A stretch of 64,000 nt of DNA. Origin: Vibrio brasiliensis LMG 20546 (GTDB lineage: Bacteria; Pseudomonadota; Gammaproteobacteria; Enterobacterales; Vibrionaceae). This document shows, piece after piece, positions 44,959 to 54,939 of the stretch. Numbering within the stretch: the stretch's first letter is position 1; the number at the start of each line of letters is the position of its first letter. A program made the translations under genes and the position numbers. The stretch is taken from assembly GCF_000189255.1 (NCBI RefSeq), contig NZ_AEVS01000015.1, positions 1 to 64,000 on the forward strand, in the 5' to 3' direction. Below the pieces are notes generated by a model. That model searched no databases, was not told the DNA's origin, and was given only the letters and a program-made list of their open reading frames with translations.

Positions 44959-45617
44959 GTTACCATCCACAAGCATCCGTATTGCAGGCTTACGCACAAG
45001 GTGCGCTGGATGATGTGAGTGCTTTTACGATTGCTACCCACATCGAAACCTGCCCAGAATGTCGTCGCCAGGTTACTCTGTTCGAGCAGCAGTGTGGCGA
45101 AGAGTTATTAAATAGTGATATAGGCGTCGATGATGATTTTGATTCGATGTTCGATCAAATCGTCGCGCTGGAACAAAACAGTGATCCCTTCAGAGCACCA
45201 CGAATGCCGACCTTTGTTGAGGTTAATGGTAAGTCGTTTCGTCTACCATTATCACTGTCCCGGTTCCGCGATTGTATCGGAGAGTGGCGAAGTTACGGTG
45301 GCAAAGTGTACAGTGCCGCGATCGATATTTCTCCAAATGCACGTGTCAACCTGATGTATATCGCAGAGAATGTAACCATTCCTCAGCATACCCATAAAGG
45401 CACAGAATCCACTTTGGTGCTTCATGGTGGCTTTAGTGACGAGGATGGCCATTATGGTGTAGGCGACTTCTTATATAAAGATGCCTCGGTGAAGCACAGC
45501 CCTTTTACCAAGCAGGGTGAAGATTGCTTGTGCCTCACGGTTCTCACCCAGCCGATGATCTTCACTCAAGGTGTTGCGCGAGTCTTTAACCTATTTGGCA
45601 AGGGGATGTATCCTTAA
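44955..45617 (+). CDS. chrR: ChrR-type anti-sigma factor
   Basis: Zinc anti-sigma factor that holds the adjacent ECF sigma until singlet oxygen appears. The 220-residue product has the N-terminal zinc anti-sigma domain with His4, His29, Cys33 and Cys36. It also has a C-terminal cupin domain with His145, His147, Glu151 and His181 as a second metal site, and the conserved Cys pair CLC at 191-193. Every ligand expected from Rhodobacter ChrR is present. It overlaps the sigma gene by four bases (ATGA). Confidence 0.92.
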   Translation: MSYHPQASVLQAYAQGALDDVSAFTIATHIETCPECRRQVTLFEQQCGEELLNSDIGVDDDFDSMFDQIVALEQNSDPFRAPRMPTFVEVNGKSFRLPLSLSRFRDCIGEWRSYGGKVYSAAIDISPNARVNLMYIAENVTIPQHTHKGTESTLVLHGGFSDEDGHYGVGDFLYKDASVKHSPFTKQGEDCLCLTVLTQPMIFTQGVARVFNLFGKGMYP

Positions 45618-45637
45618 AGGATACGATTTAAGGAGAC

Positions 45638-45676
45638 AAAAAAGGCTTGGTTTATGACCAAGCCTTTGTTTTTATT
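45638..45676. terminator. Bidirectional terminator between chrR and ampG
   Basis: AAAGGCTTGGT, loop TTATG and ACCAAGCCTTT form an eleven-pair stem; GTTTTTATT follows on the plus strand and TTTTGTCTCC on the minus strand. It ends both convergent transcripts. Confidence 0.92.
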
Positions 45677-47063
45677 ATTGAGCAGTGCTTTGCTGCTCTG
45701 TCTGTTGAGCATCCCTTCGCTGCGCCCGATTGAGCATATCGGTGAAATAGTGACGCAATGAATAGAGCATGATCAGACTAGGAATTACCATCAGCGCGGT
45801 AAGAATGAAGAACATTGACCAGTCGTTGAGGTAGTCAACCAGTTCGCCAGAGAATGACGCTAGCGTGGTTCGACCGAAGTTACCCAGTGAAGCAAGTAAC
45901 GCATACTGAGTCGCAGAGAATGCCTGACCAGTGACCACGGTTAAGAACGAGACAAAGGCAACGGTAGAGAAAGCGGAAGTAAAGTTATCAACCACTAACG
46001 TTGCGAGGAAAAGTTGCTCGCTAGGGCCAACTTTAGCAATCCAGGCAAACATCAGGTTGCTTGATGCCATCGCTATACCACCAATCATCAGGCCACGTAC
46101 GATACCAAATTTGACGTTAACCATACTACCAACCAGTGTGAAGAGGATGGTTAGACCCCAACCAATCAGTTTCGAATAGTAGCCAATCTGTTCGTTAGTA
46201 AAGCCAACTTCTTTATAGAAGGTGATCGACATACGGCCGAGGAAGGCTTCACCAATCTTAAATAGGAACACAAACAGTAACAGTGTCAGTGCTACTCTAA
46301 AGCCATTACTTCTGAAGAAGTCTAGGAAAGGTTCAACTACTGTTACCGTAATCCAGGCTATGATTCGATTACCCACGACCTTGCTATGACGCTGTTCAGC
46401 TTGAGCCTGGAGCTCTTCACGCTTAGTTTTTGGTTCACCAACTAACAAGGTAAATACCATCAACAGACCGACAATTGCAGCCATACCGTAGTAAACCCCA
46501 TTCCAGCCAATAGAGTCGGCATTAATGAACGCCAGATAACCTGGTACAGAATACCCCGTCCACCAACCGATAACAGCCATAGCTGAAGCTTGCGGTAGTT
46601 TAGAAGGTTCTGATTTAGGGAAGGTATCGATACGGTAGGCGTCAATCGCGATATCCTGAGTCGCTGATGAGAGAGCGATGCCTAAAGCTAACATGGATGT
46701 CATCATTAGGTTTTGTGAAGGGTCGACTCCGGCAATAAACAGCGTACAAACCAGTACAACCGATTGACATAAGAAGATCCAACTTCTGCGTTGGCCGAGC
46801 ATTGCATGTAATAGTGGGATACGAACTCGGTCTACTAAAGGCGCCCAAAGAAAGTTAATTGCATAAACTGCAAAAACACTACCAAAATAGCCGATAGCTG
46901 CGCGGGTTAATCCTGCATCCTTGAGCCAGCCGGACATATTAGAGCCGATAAGAACCCAAGGGAAACCGCTGGAACAGCCCAGCATGAACACCCACATTAG
47001 GCGCCTGTCCATATAGCTGCGAATCGTCTCTAGCCAAGAGATGGAAGGAGAGTCAGAAGACAT
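45675..47063 (-). CDS. ampG: Muropeptide MFS permease AmpG
   Basis: Inner-membrane major-facilitator permease that imports GlcNAc-anhydroMurNAc muropeptides for peptidoglycan recycling and, in many species, beta-lactamase signalling. The 462-residue product has 12-14 hydrophobic helices and the conserved GCSSGFPWVLIGSNMSGWLKDAG and NFLWAPLVDR segments. The start at 47063 is chosen for AAGGA seven bases upstream. yajG and ampG are also neighbours in E. coli, beside bolA. Confidence 0.95.
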   Translation of the reverse strand: MSSDSPSISWLETIRSYMDRRLMWVFMLGCSSGFPWVLIGSNMSGWLKDAGLTRAAIGYFGSVFAVYAINFLWAPLVDRVRIPLLHAMLGQRRSWIFLCQSVVLVCTLFIAGVDPSQNLMMTSMLALGIALSSATQDIAIDAYRIDTFPKSEPSKLPQASAMAVIGWWTGYSVPGYLAFINADSIGWNGVYYGMAAIVGLLMVFTLLVGEPKTKREELQAQAEQRHSKVVGNRIIAWITVTVVEPFLDFFRSNGFRVALTLLLFVFLFKIGEAFLGRMSITFYKEVGFTNEQIGYYSKLIGWGLTILFTLVGSMVNVKFGIVRGLMIGGIAMASSNLMFAWIAKVGPSEQLFLATLVVDNFTSAFSTVAFVSFLTVVTGQAFSATQYALLASLGNFGRTTLASFSGELVDYLNDWSMFFILTALMVIPSLIMLYSLRHYFTDMLNRAQRRDAQQTEQQSTAQ

Positions 47064-47092
47064 ACACAAATCCTTGTTTGAGTGTTTGGTCT

Positions 47093-47129
47093 GGGAGAAA
47101 AACAGAAGGCTCTAACAAAGTAGAGCCTT
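47093..47129 (-). terminator. Terminator after the peptidyl-prolyl isomerase gene
   Basis: AAGGCTCTA, a 6-base loop and TAGAGCCTT form a nine-pair stem; on the minus strand CTGTTTTTC follows. It separates the ppiA-yajG transcript from ampG, which therefore probably has its own promoter or relies on readthrough. Confidence 0.82.
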
Positions 47130-47135
47130 ATATTA

Positions 47136-47681
47136 TTATTTGATAAGAGTGGCTTTAGTTATGATGATGGGCTCGACTGGCACATCACGGTAACGACCTT
47201 TTGTTGTCGTTGGTTTGCGAGCCATGGTCTGAATAACATCAAACCCTTGGGTCACTTTGCCGAAAACAGCGTAACCAGGTGGGCGCTGGTCATAATCTAA
47301 GAAACCATTATCTTTATAGTTGATGAAAAACTGTCTGGTTGCTGAGTGTGGATTGTTAGTACGCGCCATAGCAATGGTCGCAGTATCGTTTTTCAACCCG
47401 TTAGACGCTTCATTCTTGATAGGAGAGTATGTCGGTAGTGGTTGCATGCTCTTGTCAAAACCACCGCCCTGAGCCATAAAACCAGGGATAACGCGATGGA
47501 ACTGAGAGCCGACGTAACTGCCGTCTTTTACGTATTTAAGAAAGTTAGCCACCGTTAGTGGTGCTTTGCTTTCATTGAGCTCGACGGTAAAAGAGCCGAG
47601 TGTGGTTTCAAACTCTACCTTCGGACCCGCAAGTGCAAGTGAGCTTACCAATGCGAGTGAGGCAACGGCCATCTTCAACAT
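47136..47681 (-). CDS. ppiA: Periplasmic cyclophilin-type peptidyl-prolyl isomerase
   Basis: Cyclophilin that speeds proline isomerisation during protein folding. The 181-residue precursor has a short signal peptide (MLKMAVASLALVSSLALA) so it is expected in the periplasm, followed by FHRVIPGFMAQGG and ATRQFFINYKDN, the catalytic Arg and binding residues of the family. The start overlaps the yajG stop (TAATG). The symbol is by similarity to E. coli PpiA. Confidence 0.92.
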   Translation of the reverse strand: MLKMAVASLALVSSLALAGPKVEFETTLGSFTVELNESKAPLTVANFLKYVKDGSYVGSQFHRVIPGFMAQGGGFDKSMQPLPTYSPIKNEASNGLKNDTATIAMARTNNPHSATRQFFINYKDNGFLDYDQRPPGYAVFGKVTQGFDVIQTMARKPTTTKGRYRDVPVEPIIITKATLIK

Positions 47682-48250
47682 TAGAATCGCTCCTGCATGT
47701 AGTTTTGAAGTTCACGGTCATTGGCAACTTCTTGAAGGACCAGGTTAATCACATCGTTAAGAACCAGTTCAATTTCTTCGTTTGATGCACTCAGAGCGCC
47801 AGTACGTTTAGCGGTACCTGTGTAAGTTTTTACAAGTTTACCTTGAGGGGTCTCAGCAGTAATTTCGACGACTACTTTACCGTCCATCTCGTTTTCCATC
47901 ACTGTGTGCTTAACAGTAACTAACGCTTCCTGGACTTCAATCTCTACTGAGTTCTCGCTGTTCACTGTGCTGCGGAAACCCTGAGACTGAAACTGTTCTA
48001 GTAGTGCATTCTCAATAGAGATGCGTACATTCTGTTTCGAATGGATTGGCTCGATGTTTGAGCGACCACTGTCTACCAGTGCGACATACTGTGCTGAGCG
48101 CACATCTTTACTGGTTAGCGTAAATGCAGCGTCTTGGACAAGATCGCTATTGCTCAGGACCGCCTTTGGCATAAAGTTGATCTGCTCTTGCTGCGGAGCT
48201 GAACACGCAGTGAGTAATACCATTGACGCGGCTAGAACCAGTTTTCTCAT
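47681..48250 (-). CDS. yajG: YajG-family lipoprotein
   Basis: Predicted outer-membrane lipoprotein of 189 residues, unknown function. Lipobox LLTAC at about residues 12-16 follows a short hydrophobic signal. The start at 48250 is preceded by AGGA at eight bases and gives the usual length; the open frame continues upstream into rlmG without similarity. It is linked to ppiA by a stop-start overlap. Confidence 0.9.
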   Translation of the reverse strand: MRKLVLAASMVLLTACSAPQQEQINFMPKAVLSNSDLVQDAAFTLTSKDVRSAQYVALVDSGRSNIEPIHSKQNVRISIENALLEQFQSQGFRSTVNSENSVEIEVQEALVTVKHTVMENEMDGKVVVEITAETPQGKLVKTYTGTAKRTGALSASNEEIELVLNDVINLVLQEVANDRELQNYMQERF

Positions 48251-48311
48251 TGTAATTTCCTTTCTTTGTAACTCTGCGAGCTTACTCAAACGTAGTAGAG
48301 ATAATAGTGGA

Positions 48312-49442
48312 CTATTTAGTCGCTTGTAAAATAACAAATTTCTTGTTGGCTGCGACAACTTTTACGTTTGACTTGCCAAATAGCCTAGATAGCTTTCCAT
48401 CGTAGCCGAGGTGACGGTTACCGATAACTAATAATTGCCCACCGACACTAAGAATTTGCTTTGCATCACAGAACATCTGCCAGGCAATATGATCGGTGAT
48501 AGCTTGTTGCTGATGAAATGGCGGGTTACACATCACCATATCAACGTCTGTAGCAGGCATTCCATCCAAGCAGTTATTAGCGATACATTCAATATCTCGC
48601 TCGCTGCCCAGATTGCTAATCAGGTTTTGTCGTGCTGATTCAACTGCCATAAAACTTTCATCAATACAGGTCAGTTTGATATCAGGATTTAGCTGGCCCA
48701 TTTTTATCGATAGCACACCGTTGCCGCAGCCCAGGTCAAGAACATGCTTGATGCCGGGATTGGTTGGCAAGTGCTCAAGCATAAAACGTGCACCGAGATC
48801 TAAGCTTTCACCTGAATAGACATTTGGCAAATTGTTGAGAGTAATATTCTCTTTATCTACAGACCATTGTGTATTTGGCGACACTTGATTGATTGTAGTG
48901 CTGTTGGCTGAGCTAAATACGAGTCGGTGCTTTTTCCACGCTAGTGAGGTTTTGGTTTCACCCAAATGTTTTTCGAACAACTTCAGTGTTGAGGTATGGA
49001 TCTCTTTGGCTTTGTTGACGGCAATAACTGGTACCGTATCTTTAAGCGCACAGCGAAGCTGACTGAGTTGCCAAACAAGGTGTCGATTACTTTTAGGTAA
49101 TTGAATTAAAACTAAATCCACGTCAGATGGAACATCATCCATAGTCGTGATCATGTTGACGTCAGGGCAGTGGTTGCGTTGTAAGTTGGCTTGTGTGCCT
49201 TGATGAGAGATGTAAGAGTCACTCATCATTGTGATGCGGTGTTTTTCGCTAAACCAGCAACTTAGCGCACCGAAGTTATCATTAATGATAAGAATATGCT
49301 GGTTGGACTCTAGACCCATCTCCTCAACATGGTTGATTAGGTATTCATCACCTGCATCCCAGGCCTGAAGAGTTTCGTTATTTCTCTTAGGGTAACGGAA
49401 TAAAGAAAGGGTACGCTCATGCAGCGAAAGCTCAGTAATCAT
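48312..49442 (-). CDS. rlmG: 23S rRNA (guanine-N2)-methyltransferase RlmG
   Basis: Methyltransferase that modifies G1835 of 23S rRNA in E. coli. The 376-residue product has a degenerate N-terminal methyltransferase-like half and a C-terminal catalytic half with SAM motif LDLGCGNGVLSI near residue 237 and CNPPFHQQQA near residue 308. AWKK, the FGALSC segment and overall length match RlmG better than the shorter RsmC. It is divergent from bolA, 136 bp away. Confidence 0.9.
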   Translation of the reverse strand: MITELSLHERTLSLFRYPKRNNETLQAWDAGDEYLINHVEEMGLESNQHILIINDNFGALSCWFSEKHRITMMSDSYISHQGTQANLQRNHCPDVNMITTMDDVPSDVDLVLIQLPKSNRHLVWQLSQLRCALKDTVPVIAVNKAKEIHTSTLKLFEKHLGETKTSLAWKKHRLVFSSANSTTINQVSPNTQWSVDKENITLNNLPNVYSGESLDLGARFMLEHLPTNPGIKHVLDLGCGNGVLSIKMGQLNPDIKLTCIDESFMAVESARQNLISNLGSERDIECIANNCLDGMPATDVDMVMCNPPFHQQQAITDHIAWQMFCDAKQILSVGGQLLVIGNRHLGYDGKLSRLFGKSNVKVVAANKKFVILQATK

Positions 49443-49578
49443 AATTACAACGCAAGTTATCTGTCATAATTGAATTGTCGCAAAACCGTGCGGTTGTGGA
49501 AACTAAAACCTTTAGCTTTACGCTTAAGGCGATTATTATCTAACCCAATTTGTTGTTTAAGTTTGATGGTGAAGCGTA

Positions 49579-49887
49579 ATGCTGCAAGAAATAATAGAAA
49601 AAAAACTCACAGAGACCTTTGCTCCCACTCACCTAAAGGTGATCAACGAAAGTTACATGCACAATGTAGCGCCTGGCTCTGAGAGTCACTTTAAAGTCGT
49701 TATTGTTAGTGAAAATTTTGCCGGATTGAGATTGATCGCTCGTCACCGTCAAGTGAATCAGGCTCTGGCAGATGAGCTAGCTAACCACATTCACGCGTTA
49801 TCAATGCACACCTATACTGAGCAAGAGTGGCAGGAGCACAACCAGATTGCGCCAGATAGCCCTATGTGCATGGGTGGTGACAAATAA
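49579..49887 (+). CDS. bolA: BolA family protein
   Basis: Small regulator and Fe-S-cluster-associated protein that partners with monothiol glutaredoxin and affects cell shape in stationary phase. The 102-residue product has the BolA domain, with [12 protein letters not shown] and [15 protein letters not shown], and [13 protein letters not shown] at the C terminus. It has its own terminator. It lies beside the yajG group as in E. coli. Confidence 0.96.
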   Translation: MLQEIIEKKLTETFAPTHLKVINESYMHNVAPGSESHFKVVIVSENFAGLRLIARHRQVNQALADELANHIHALSMHTYTEQEWQEHNQIAPDSPMCMGGDK

Positions 49888-50319
49888 AGTCGATTAAAGG
49901 GGCAGCTTAGCTGTCCTTTTTATTAGTACCAAAGAGGTATTGTTAACAACATAGAAACAAATAAATGCAATAGTTAGTTTTAAATAAGATTGTTTCACGA
50001 TGTGAATGATTGATGCCATTGCTCGGCGTGTGGCTATTGCTGTTTGTGCGATGGCTCAAAGTTATGACTATTCCTTAGCCTTTTAAACTCAATTCCTTCG
50101 AAATATCTACTTTATTCCCTGCATTGGTCATGGCATCAACTTCCCAAAAGATGCTAGACTATCGCACCTGATAAATCTCGCCAATTTCTTGTGACGAGGT
50201 TTTTAATAGGATGTTGCGATTTTGGTGTTTTAAACAGCACCGAAACCGGACACTAGTGTCGTGTCTAAAAGTTACGCAATCAAAGAATCTTTTTCCCGAT
50301 AAAAGTAGTGCAAGTGCGT
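49888..50319 (+). promoter_or_regulatory. Intergenic region and leader ahead of nqrA
   Basis: 432 bp without a gene. A terminator for bolA occupies the first part. The rest is AT-rich and holds a perfect 12-bp palindrome GACACTAGTGTC at 50249-50260, about 60 bp before nqrA. No Shine-Dalgarno of normal strength precedes the nqrA ATG at 50320. I could not place a confident promoter by eye, although the strong operon must be driven from here. Confidence 0.4.
49896..49924 (+). terminator. Terminator after bolA
   Basis: AAAGG, a GG bulge, CAGC, loop TTA, GCTG, a T bulge and CCTTTTT form an imperfect stem with a T-run, 9 bp past the bolA stop. Confidence 0.7.
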
Positions 50320-51660
50320 ATGATTACAATAAAGAAGGGTTTGGACCTTCCTATCGCAGGAACTCCTACCCAGGTGATTAATGATGGTAAGACCATCAAA
50401 AAAGTCGCCTTGCTTGGCGAAGAGTACGTCGGCATGCGTCCTACTATGCATGTCCGCGTAGGCGATGAAGTAAAGAAAGCTCAAGTTCTTTTTGAAGATA
50501 AGAAGAACCCAGGTGTTAAATTTACTTCACCAGCAGCTGGTAAAGTGATCGAGATTAACCGTGGCGCTAAGCGTGTACTTCAATCTGTTGTGATTGAAGT
50601 TGCAGGCGAAGAGCAGGTGACGTTCGATAAGTTTGAAGCTGACCAACTAGCAGGTCTTGACCGTGAAGCGGTTAAAACTCAGCTTGTTGATTCAGGTCTT
50701 TGGACAGCTTTACGTACTCGTCCGTTCAGCAAGGTTCCTGCAATCGAATCTTCTACTAAGGCTATCTTCGTAACTGCTATGGATACTAATCCTCTAGCAG
50801 CCCAGCCTGAGTTGATCATTAATGAACAGAAAGAAGCGTTCGTTGCCGGTTTAGATCTGCTTTCAACACTGACTGATGGCAAGGTTTACGTATGTAAATC
50901 TGGCACAAGTCTTCCTCGTTCTTCTCAGTCTAATGTTGAAGAGCATGTATTTGATGGCCCTCACCCAGCTGGTCTAGCTGGCACCCACATGCATTTCCTA
51001 TACCCAGTAAATGCAGAAAATGTGGCGTGGAGTATCAACTACCAAGACGTTATCGCGTTTGGTAAGTTGTTCTTAACTGGTGAACTTTACACTGACCGTG
51101 TTATCTCTCTGGCTGGCCCAGTAGTGAATAACCCTCGTCTAGTTCGTACAACTATTGGTGCAAACCTAAATGACGTTACGGACAGCGAGTTAATGCCAGG
51201 TGAAGTTCGTGTGATTTCTGGTTCAGTACTAACTGGTACACATGCAACTGGTCCTCACGCTTACCTAGGTCGTTACCACGTACAGGTTTCTGTATTACGT
51301 GAAGGCCGTGAGAAGGAACTGTTTGGCTGGGCTATGCCTGGTAAGAACAAGTTCTCTATAACTCGCTCATTCCTTGGTCATATCTTTAAGGGTCAGTTGT
51401 TCAACATGACAACTACCACTAACGGTTCTGACCGTTCAATGGTCCCTATCGGCAACTACGAACGTATAATGCCTTTAGATATGGAACCTACTTTGCTACT
51501 TCGTGACCTATGTGCTGGTGACACTGATAGTGCGCAAGCTCTTGGTGCTCTAGAACTAGACGAAGAAGACTTAGCATTGTGTACCTTTGTTTGTCCTGGT
51601 AAGTACGAGTACGGTGAACTACTTCGTGAATGCCTAGATCAAATTGAGAAGGAAGGGTAA
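50320..51660 (+). CDS. nqrA: Na+-translocating NADH:quinone reductase subunit A
   Basis: Peripheral cytoplasmic subunit of the Na+-NQR complex, contributing to the quinone site. The 446-residue product begins [16 protein letters not shown], the standard N terminus, so the ATG at 50320 is used rather than the GTG at 50308. Codon use is strongly biased, as in all nqr genes here, consistent with high expression. First gene of nqrABCDEF; nqrB follows after 5 bp. Confidence 0.98.
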   Translation: MITIKKGLDLPIAGTPTQVINDGKTIKKVALLGEEYVGMRPTMHVRVGDEVKKAQVLFEDKKNPGVKFTSPAAGKVIEINRGAKRVLQSVVIEVAGEEQVTFDKFEADQLAGLDREAVKTQLVDSGLWTALRTRPFSKVPAIESSTKAIFVTAMDTNPLAAQPELIINEQKEAFVAGLDLLSTLTDGKVYVCKSGTSLPRSSQSNVEEHVFDGPHPAGLAGTHMHFLYPVNAENVAWSINYQDVIAFGKLFLTGELYTDRVISLAGPVVNNPRLVRTTIGANLNDVTDSELMPGEVRVISGSVLTGTHATGPHAYLGRYHVQVSVLREGREKELFGWAMPGKNKFSITRSFLGHIFKGQLFNMTTTTNGSDRSMVPIGNYERIMPLDMEPTLLLRDLCAGDTDSAQALGALELDEEDLALCTFVCPGKYEYGELLRECLDQIEKEG

Positions 51661-51665
51661 TTTTC

Positions 51666-52910
51666 ATGGCTCTTAAAAAGTTTCTTGAAGACATCGAGCA
51701 TCACTTTGAGCCTGGTGGTAAACACGAGAAGTGGTTTGCCCTGTACGAAGCTGTAGCAACAGTTTTCTACACACCAGGTCTTATTACAAAGAAAAGCTCG
51801 CACGTTCGTGATAGCGTTGATCTAAAACGTATCATGATCATGGTTTGGTTCGCGGTATTCCCAGCAATGTTCTGGGGTATGTACAACGCGGGTGGCCAAG
51901 CTCTAGCAGCACTTAACCATATGTATGCTGGCGAACAGCTAGCTGCAGTAGTGGCAGGTAACTGGCATTACTGGCTGACAGAGATGTTAGGCGGCACCAT
52001 TGCCCCTGATGCGGGTGTCGGCAGCAAGATGATCTTAGGTGCGACTTACTTCCTACCTATCTACGCAACGGTATTTATCGTTGGTGGTTTCTGGGAAGTA
52101 CTGTTCTGTATGGTGCGTAAGCACGAAGTTAACGAAGGTTTCTTTGTTACTTCTATCCTGTTTGCACTTATCGTTCCACCAACGCTACCTCTATGGCAAG
52201 CAGCGCTAGGTATTACCTTCGGTGTTGTTGTTGCTAAAGAGATCTTCGGTGGTACAGGTCGTAACTTCCTTAACCCAGCACTTGCTGGCCGTGCTTTCCT
52301 ATTCTTCGCTTACCCAGCGCAAATCTCGGGTGACGTAGTTTGGACTGCAGCTGACGGCTTCTCTGGTGCAACGGCTCTTAGCCAATGGGCACAAGGTGGT
52401 AACGGTGCACTAGTGAATACAGTAACTGGCGCTCCTATCACTTGGATGGATGCATTCATCGGTAACATTCCTGGTTCAATTGGTGAAGTTTCAACACTGG
52501 CACTTATGATTGGCGCTGCGATGATCGTTTACATGCGAATCGCTTCTTGGCGCATCATTGCAGGTGTAATGATCGGTATGATTGCAACAGCAACGCTGTT
52601 CAACGTGATCGGTTCTGACACTAACCCAATGTTCAACATGCCATGGCACTGGCACCTGGTTCTTGGTGGCTTTGCATTCGGTATGTTCTTTATGGCAACA
52701 GACCCAGTATCAGCTTCATTTACCAACAAAGGTAAGTGGTGGTACGGCGCACTAATCGGCGTGATGTGTGTACTGATTCGTGTAGTTAACCCAGCGTACC
52801 CAGAAGGTATGATGCTGGCTATTCTATTCGCGAACCTGTTTGCACCTCTGTTCGACCATGTAGTTATCGAGAAGAACATCAAGCGGAGACAAGCACGCTA
52901 TGGCAAGTAA
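51666..52910 (+). CDS. nqrB: Na+-NQR subunit B
   Basis: Membrane subunit that carries covalent FMN and riboflavin and forms the Na+ path. The 414-residue product has about ten helices and the flavinylation motif [11 protein letters not shown], with FMN expected on Thr236. It overlaps nqrC by 11 bp. ApbE, encoded at the end of the cluster, attaches the FMN. Confidence 0.98.
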   Translation: MALKKFLEDIEHHFEPGGKHEKWFALYEAVATVFYTPGLITKKSSHVRDSVDLKRIMIMVWFAVFPAMFWGMYNAGGQALAALNHMYAGEQLAAVVAGNWHYWLTEMLGGTIAPDAGVGSKMILGATYFLPIYATVFIVGGFWEVLFCMVRKHEVNEGFFVTSILFALIVPPTLPLWQAALGITFGVVVAKEIFGGTGRNFLNPALAGRAFLFFAYPAQISGDVVWTAADGFSGATALSQWAQGGNGALVNTVTGAPITWMDAFIGNIPGSIGEVSTLALMIGAAMIVYMRIASWRIIAGVMIGMIATATLFNVIGSDTNPMFNMPWHWHLVLGGFAFGMFFMATDPVSASFTNKGKWWYGALIGVMCVLIRVVNPAYPEGMMLAILFANLFAPLFDHVVIEKNIKRRQARYGK

Positions 52911-53670
52911 TAACGACAGCATTAAAAAGACGCTGGGTGTTGTTATCGGGTTGAGCCTTGTTTGTTCAATCATCGTATCAACAGCAGCGGTTGGTCTACG
53001 TGACCAGCAAAAAGCTAACGCTGTACTGGATAAGCAAACTAAGATCGTTGAAGTTGCTGGCATTGACGCTGAAGGTAAGAAAGTTCCTGAGCTATTTGCA
53101 CAGTACATTGAACCACGTCTAGTTGACTTCAATACAGGTGACTTCCTTGACGGTGACGCAGCAACTTACGACCAACGTAAAGCTGCTAAAGATCCTGCTG
53201 AATCTATCAAGCTAACGGCTGAAGAAGATAAAGCTAAGATCCTACGTCGTGCAAACACTGGTGTTGTATACCTAGTTAAACAAGGCGATGACGTATCAAA
53301 GATCATCCTTCCTGTACACGGTACTGGTCTATGGTCAATGATGTACGCTTTCGTTGCAGTTGAAACTGACGGTAACACTGTGTCAGGTATCACTTACTAC
53401 GAGCAGGGTGAAACTCCTGGACTTGGTGGTGAAGTTGAGAACCCGACATGGCGTGCTCAGTGGGTTGGCAAGAAACTGTTCGATGAAAACCACAAGCCTG
53501 CAATCAAGATTGTTAAAGGTGGCGCTCCGCAAGGTTCTGAGCATGGTATCGACGGTCTTTCTGGTGCAACACTAACTGGTAACGGTGTTCAAGGCACATT
53601 TGATTTCTGGTTAGGCGATATGGGCTTTGGTCCATTCCTAGCAAAAGTTCGTGACGGAGGTCTGAACTAA
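52900..53670 (+). CDS. nqrC: Na+-NQR subunit C
   Basis: Periplasmic subunit with covalently bound FMN. The 256-residue product has one N-terminal transmembrane helix (about residues 11-32) and the flavinylation motif [10 protein letters not shown] with acceptor Thr224. It overlaps nqrB, and its stop shares a base with the nqrD start. Confidence 0.98.
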   Translation: MASNNDSIKKTLGVVIGLSLVCSIIVSTAAVGLRDQQKANAVLDKQTKIVEVAGIDAEGKKVPELFAQYIEPRLVDFNTGDFLDGDAATYDQRKAAKDPAESIKLTAEEDKAKILRRANTGVVYLVKQGDDVSKIILPVHGTGLWSMMYAFVAVETDGNTVSGITYYEQGETPGLGGEVENPTWRAQWVGKKLFDENHKPAIKIVKGGAPQGSEHGIDGLSGATLTGNGVQGTFDFWLGDMGFGPFLAKVRDGGLN

Positions 53671-54302
53671 TGTCTAGCGCACAAAACATTAAAAAGAGCA
53701 TCTTAGCGCCAGTATTGGATAACAACCCAATCGCGCTACAGGTTCTTGGTGTATGTTCTGCTCTTGCAGTAACAACTAAACTAGAGACTGCATTCGTTAT
53801 GACTCTAGCGGTTATCTTCGTAACTGCGCTGTCTAACTTCTGTGTATCTCTAATCCGTAACCACATTCCTAACAGTGTGCGTATCATCGTTCAGATGGCG
53901 ATCATCGCATCTCTAGTAATCGTGGTAGACCAAGTGCTAAAAGCTTACCTATACGATATCTCTAAGCAGCTATCTGTATTCGTAGGTCTGATCATCACGA
54001 ACTGTATCGTAATGGGTCGTGCTGAAGCATTCGCAATGAAGTCTGCGCCACTACCATCTCTAATCGACGGTATTGGTAACGGTCTTGGTTACGGTTTCGT
54101 TCTTATCACTGTTGGTTTCTTCCGTGAACTGTTTGGCTCAGGCAAACTGTTCGGCATGGAAGTACTTCCTCTAGTGAGCAACGGTGGTTGGTACCAGCCA
54201 AACGGTCTGATGCTACTAGCACCGTCTGCATTCTTCCTAATCGGCTTCCTAATCTGGGCAATCCGTATTCTGAAACCAGAACAAGTAGAAGCGAAGGAGT
54301 AA
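53670..54302 (+). CDS. nqrD: Na+-NQR subunit D
   Basis: Polytopic inner-membrane subunit, 210 residues with six helices. Cys29 and a second Cys near residue 112 are the ligands that, together with two in NqrE, hold an intramembrane iron-sulfur centre. Start overlaps the nqrC stop (TAATG). Confidence 0.98.
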
Positions 54303-54309
54303 GGACGTC

Positions 54310-54906
54310 ATGGAACATTACATTAGTCTGTTAGTTAAATCGATTTTCATCGAAAACATGGCTCTGTCTTTCTTCTTAGGTATGTGTACATTCCTTGCAG
54401 TATCTAAGAAAGTTAAGACCTCATTTGGTCTGGGTGTAGCGGTAGTAGTAGTACTAACCATCGCTGTTCCAGTAAACAACCTAGTTTACAACCTGGTACT
54501 AAAAGAGAACGCTTTAGTTGAAGGTGTTGATCTTAGCTTCCTAAACTTCATCACCTTTATCGGTGTAATCGCGGCACTTGTACAGATTCTAGAAATGGTT
54601 CTAGACCGCTTCTTCCCACCTCTGTACAACGCACTAGGCATCTTCCTACCGCTGATCACAGTAAACTGTGCAATCTTCGGTGGTGTATCTTTCATGGTAC
54701 AGCGTGACTACAACTTTGCTGAATCTGTTGTTTACGGTTTCGGTTCTGGTGTGGGCTGGATGTTAGCTATCGTCGCTCTTGCAGGTATCCGTGAGAAGAT
54801 GAAGTACTCTGACGTACCTCCTGGTCTACGTGGTCTTGGTATCACGTTCATCACTGTAGGTCTTATGGCGTTAGGCTTTATGTCTTTCTCTGGTGTTCAA
54901 CTGTAA
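54310..54906 (+). CDS. nqrE: Na+-NQR subunit E
   Basis: Paralogue of NqrD, 198 residues with six helices. Cys26 ([11 protein letters not shown]) and a second Cys in NCAIFGG near residue 120 complete the intramembrane iron-sulfur site. It begins 7 bp after nqrD. Confidence 0.98.
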
Positions 54907-54939
54907 GTCGGGTAAACCGCAACAATTAAGGAATAGTCA

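Noticed and set aside
48251..48358. N-terminal extension of yajG
   Set aside because: The extension precedes a complete lipoprotein signal peptide with a proper ribosome site, so translation should start at 48250.
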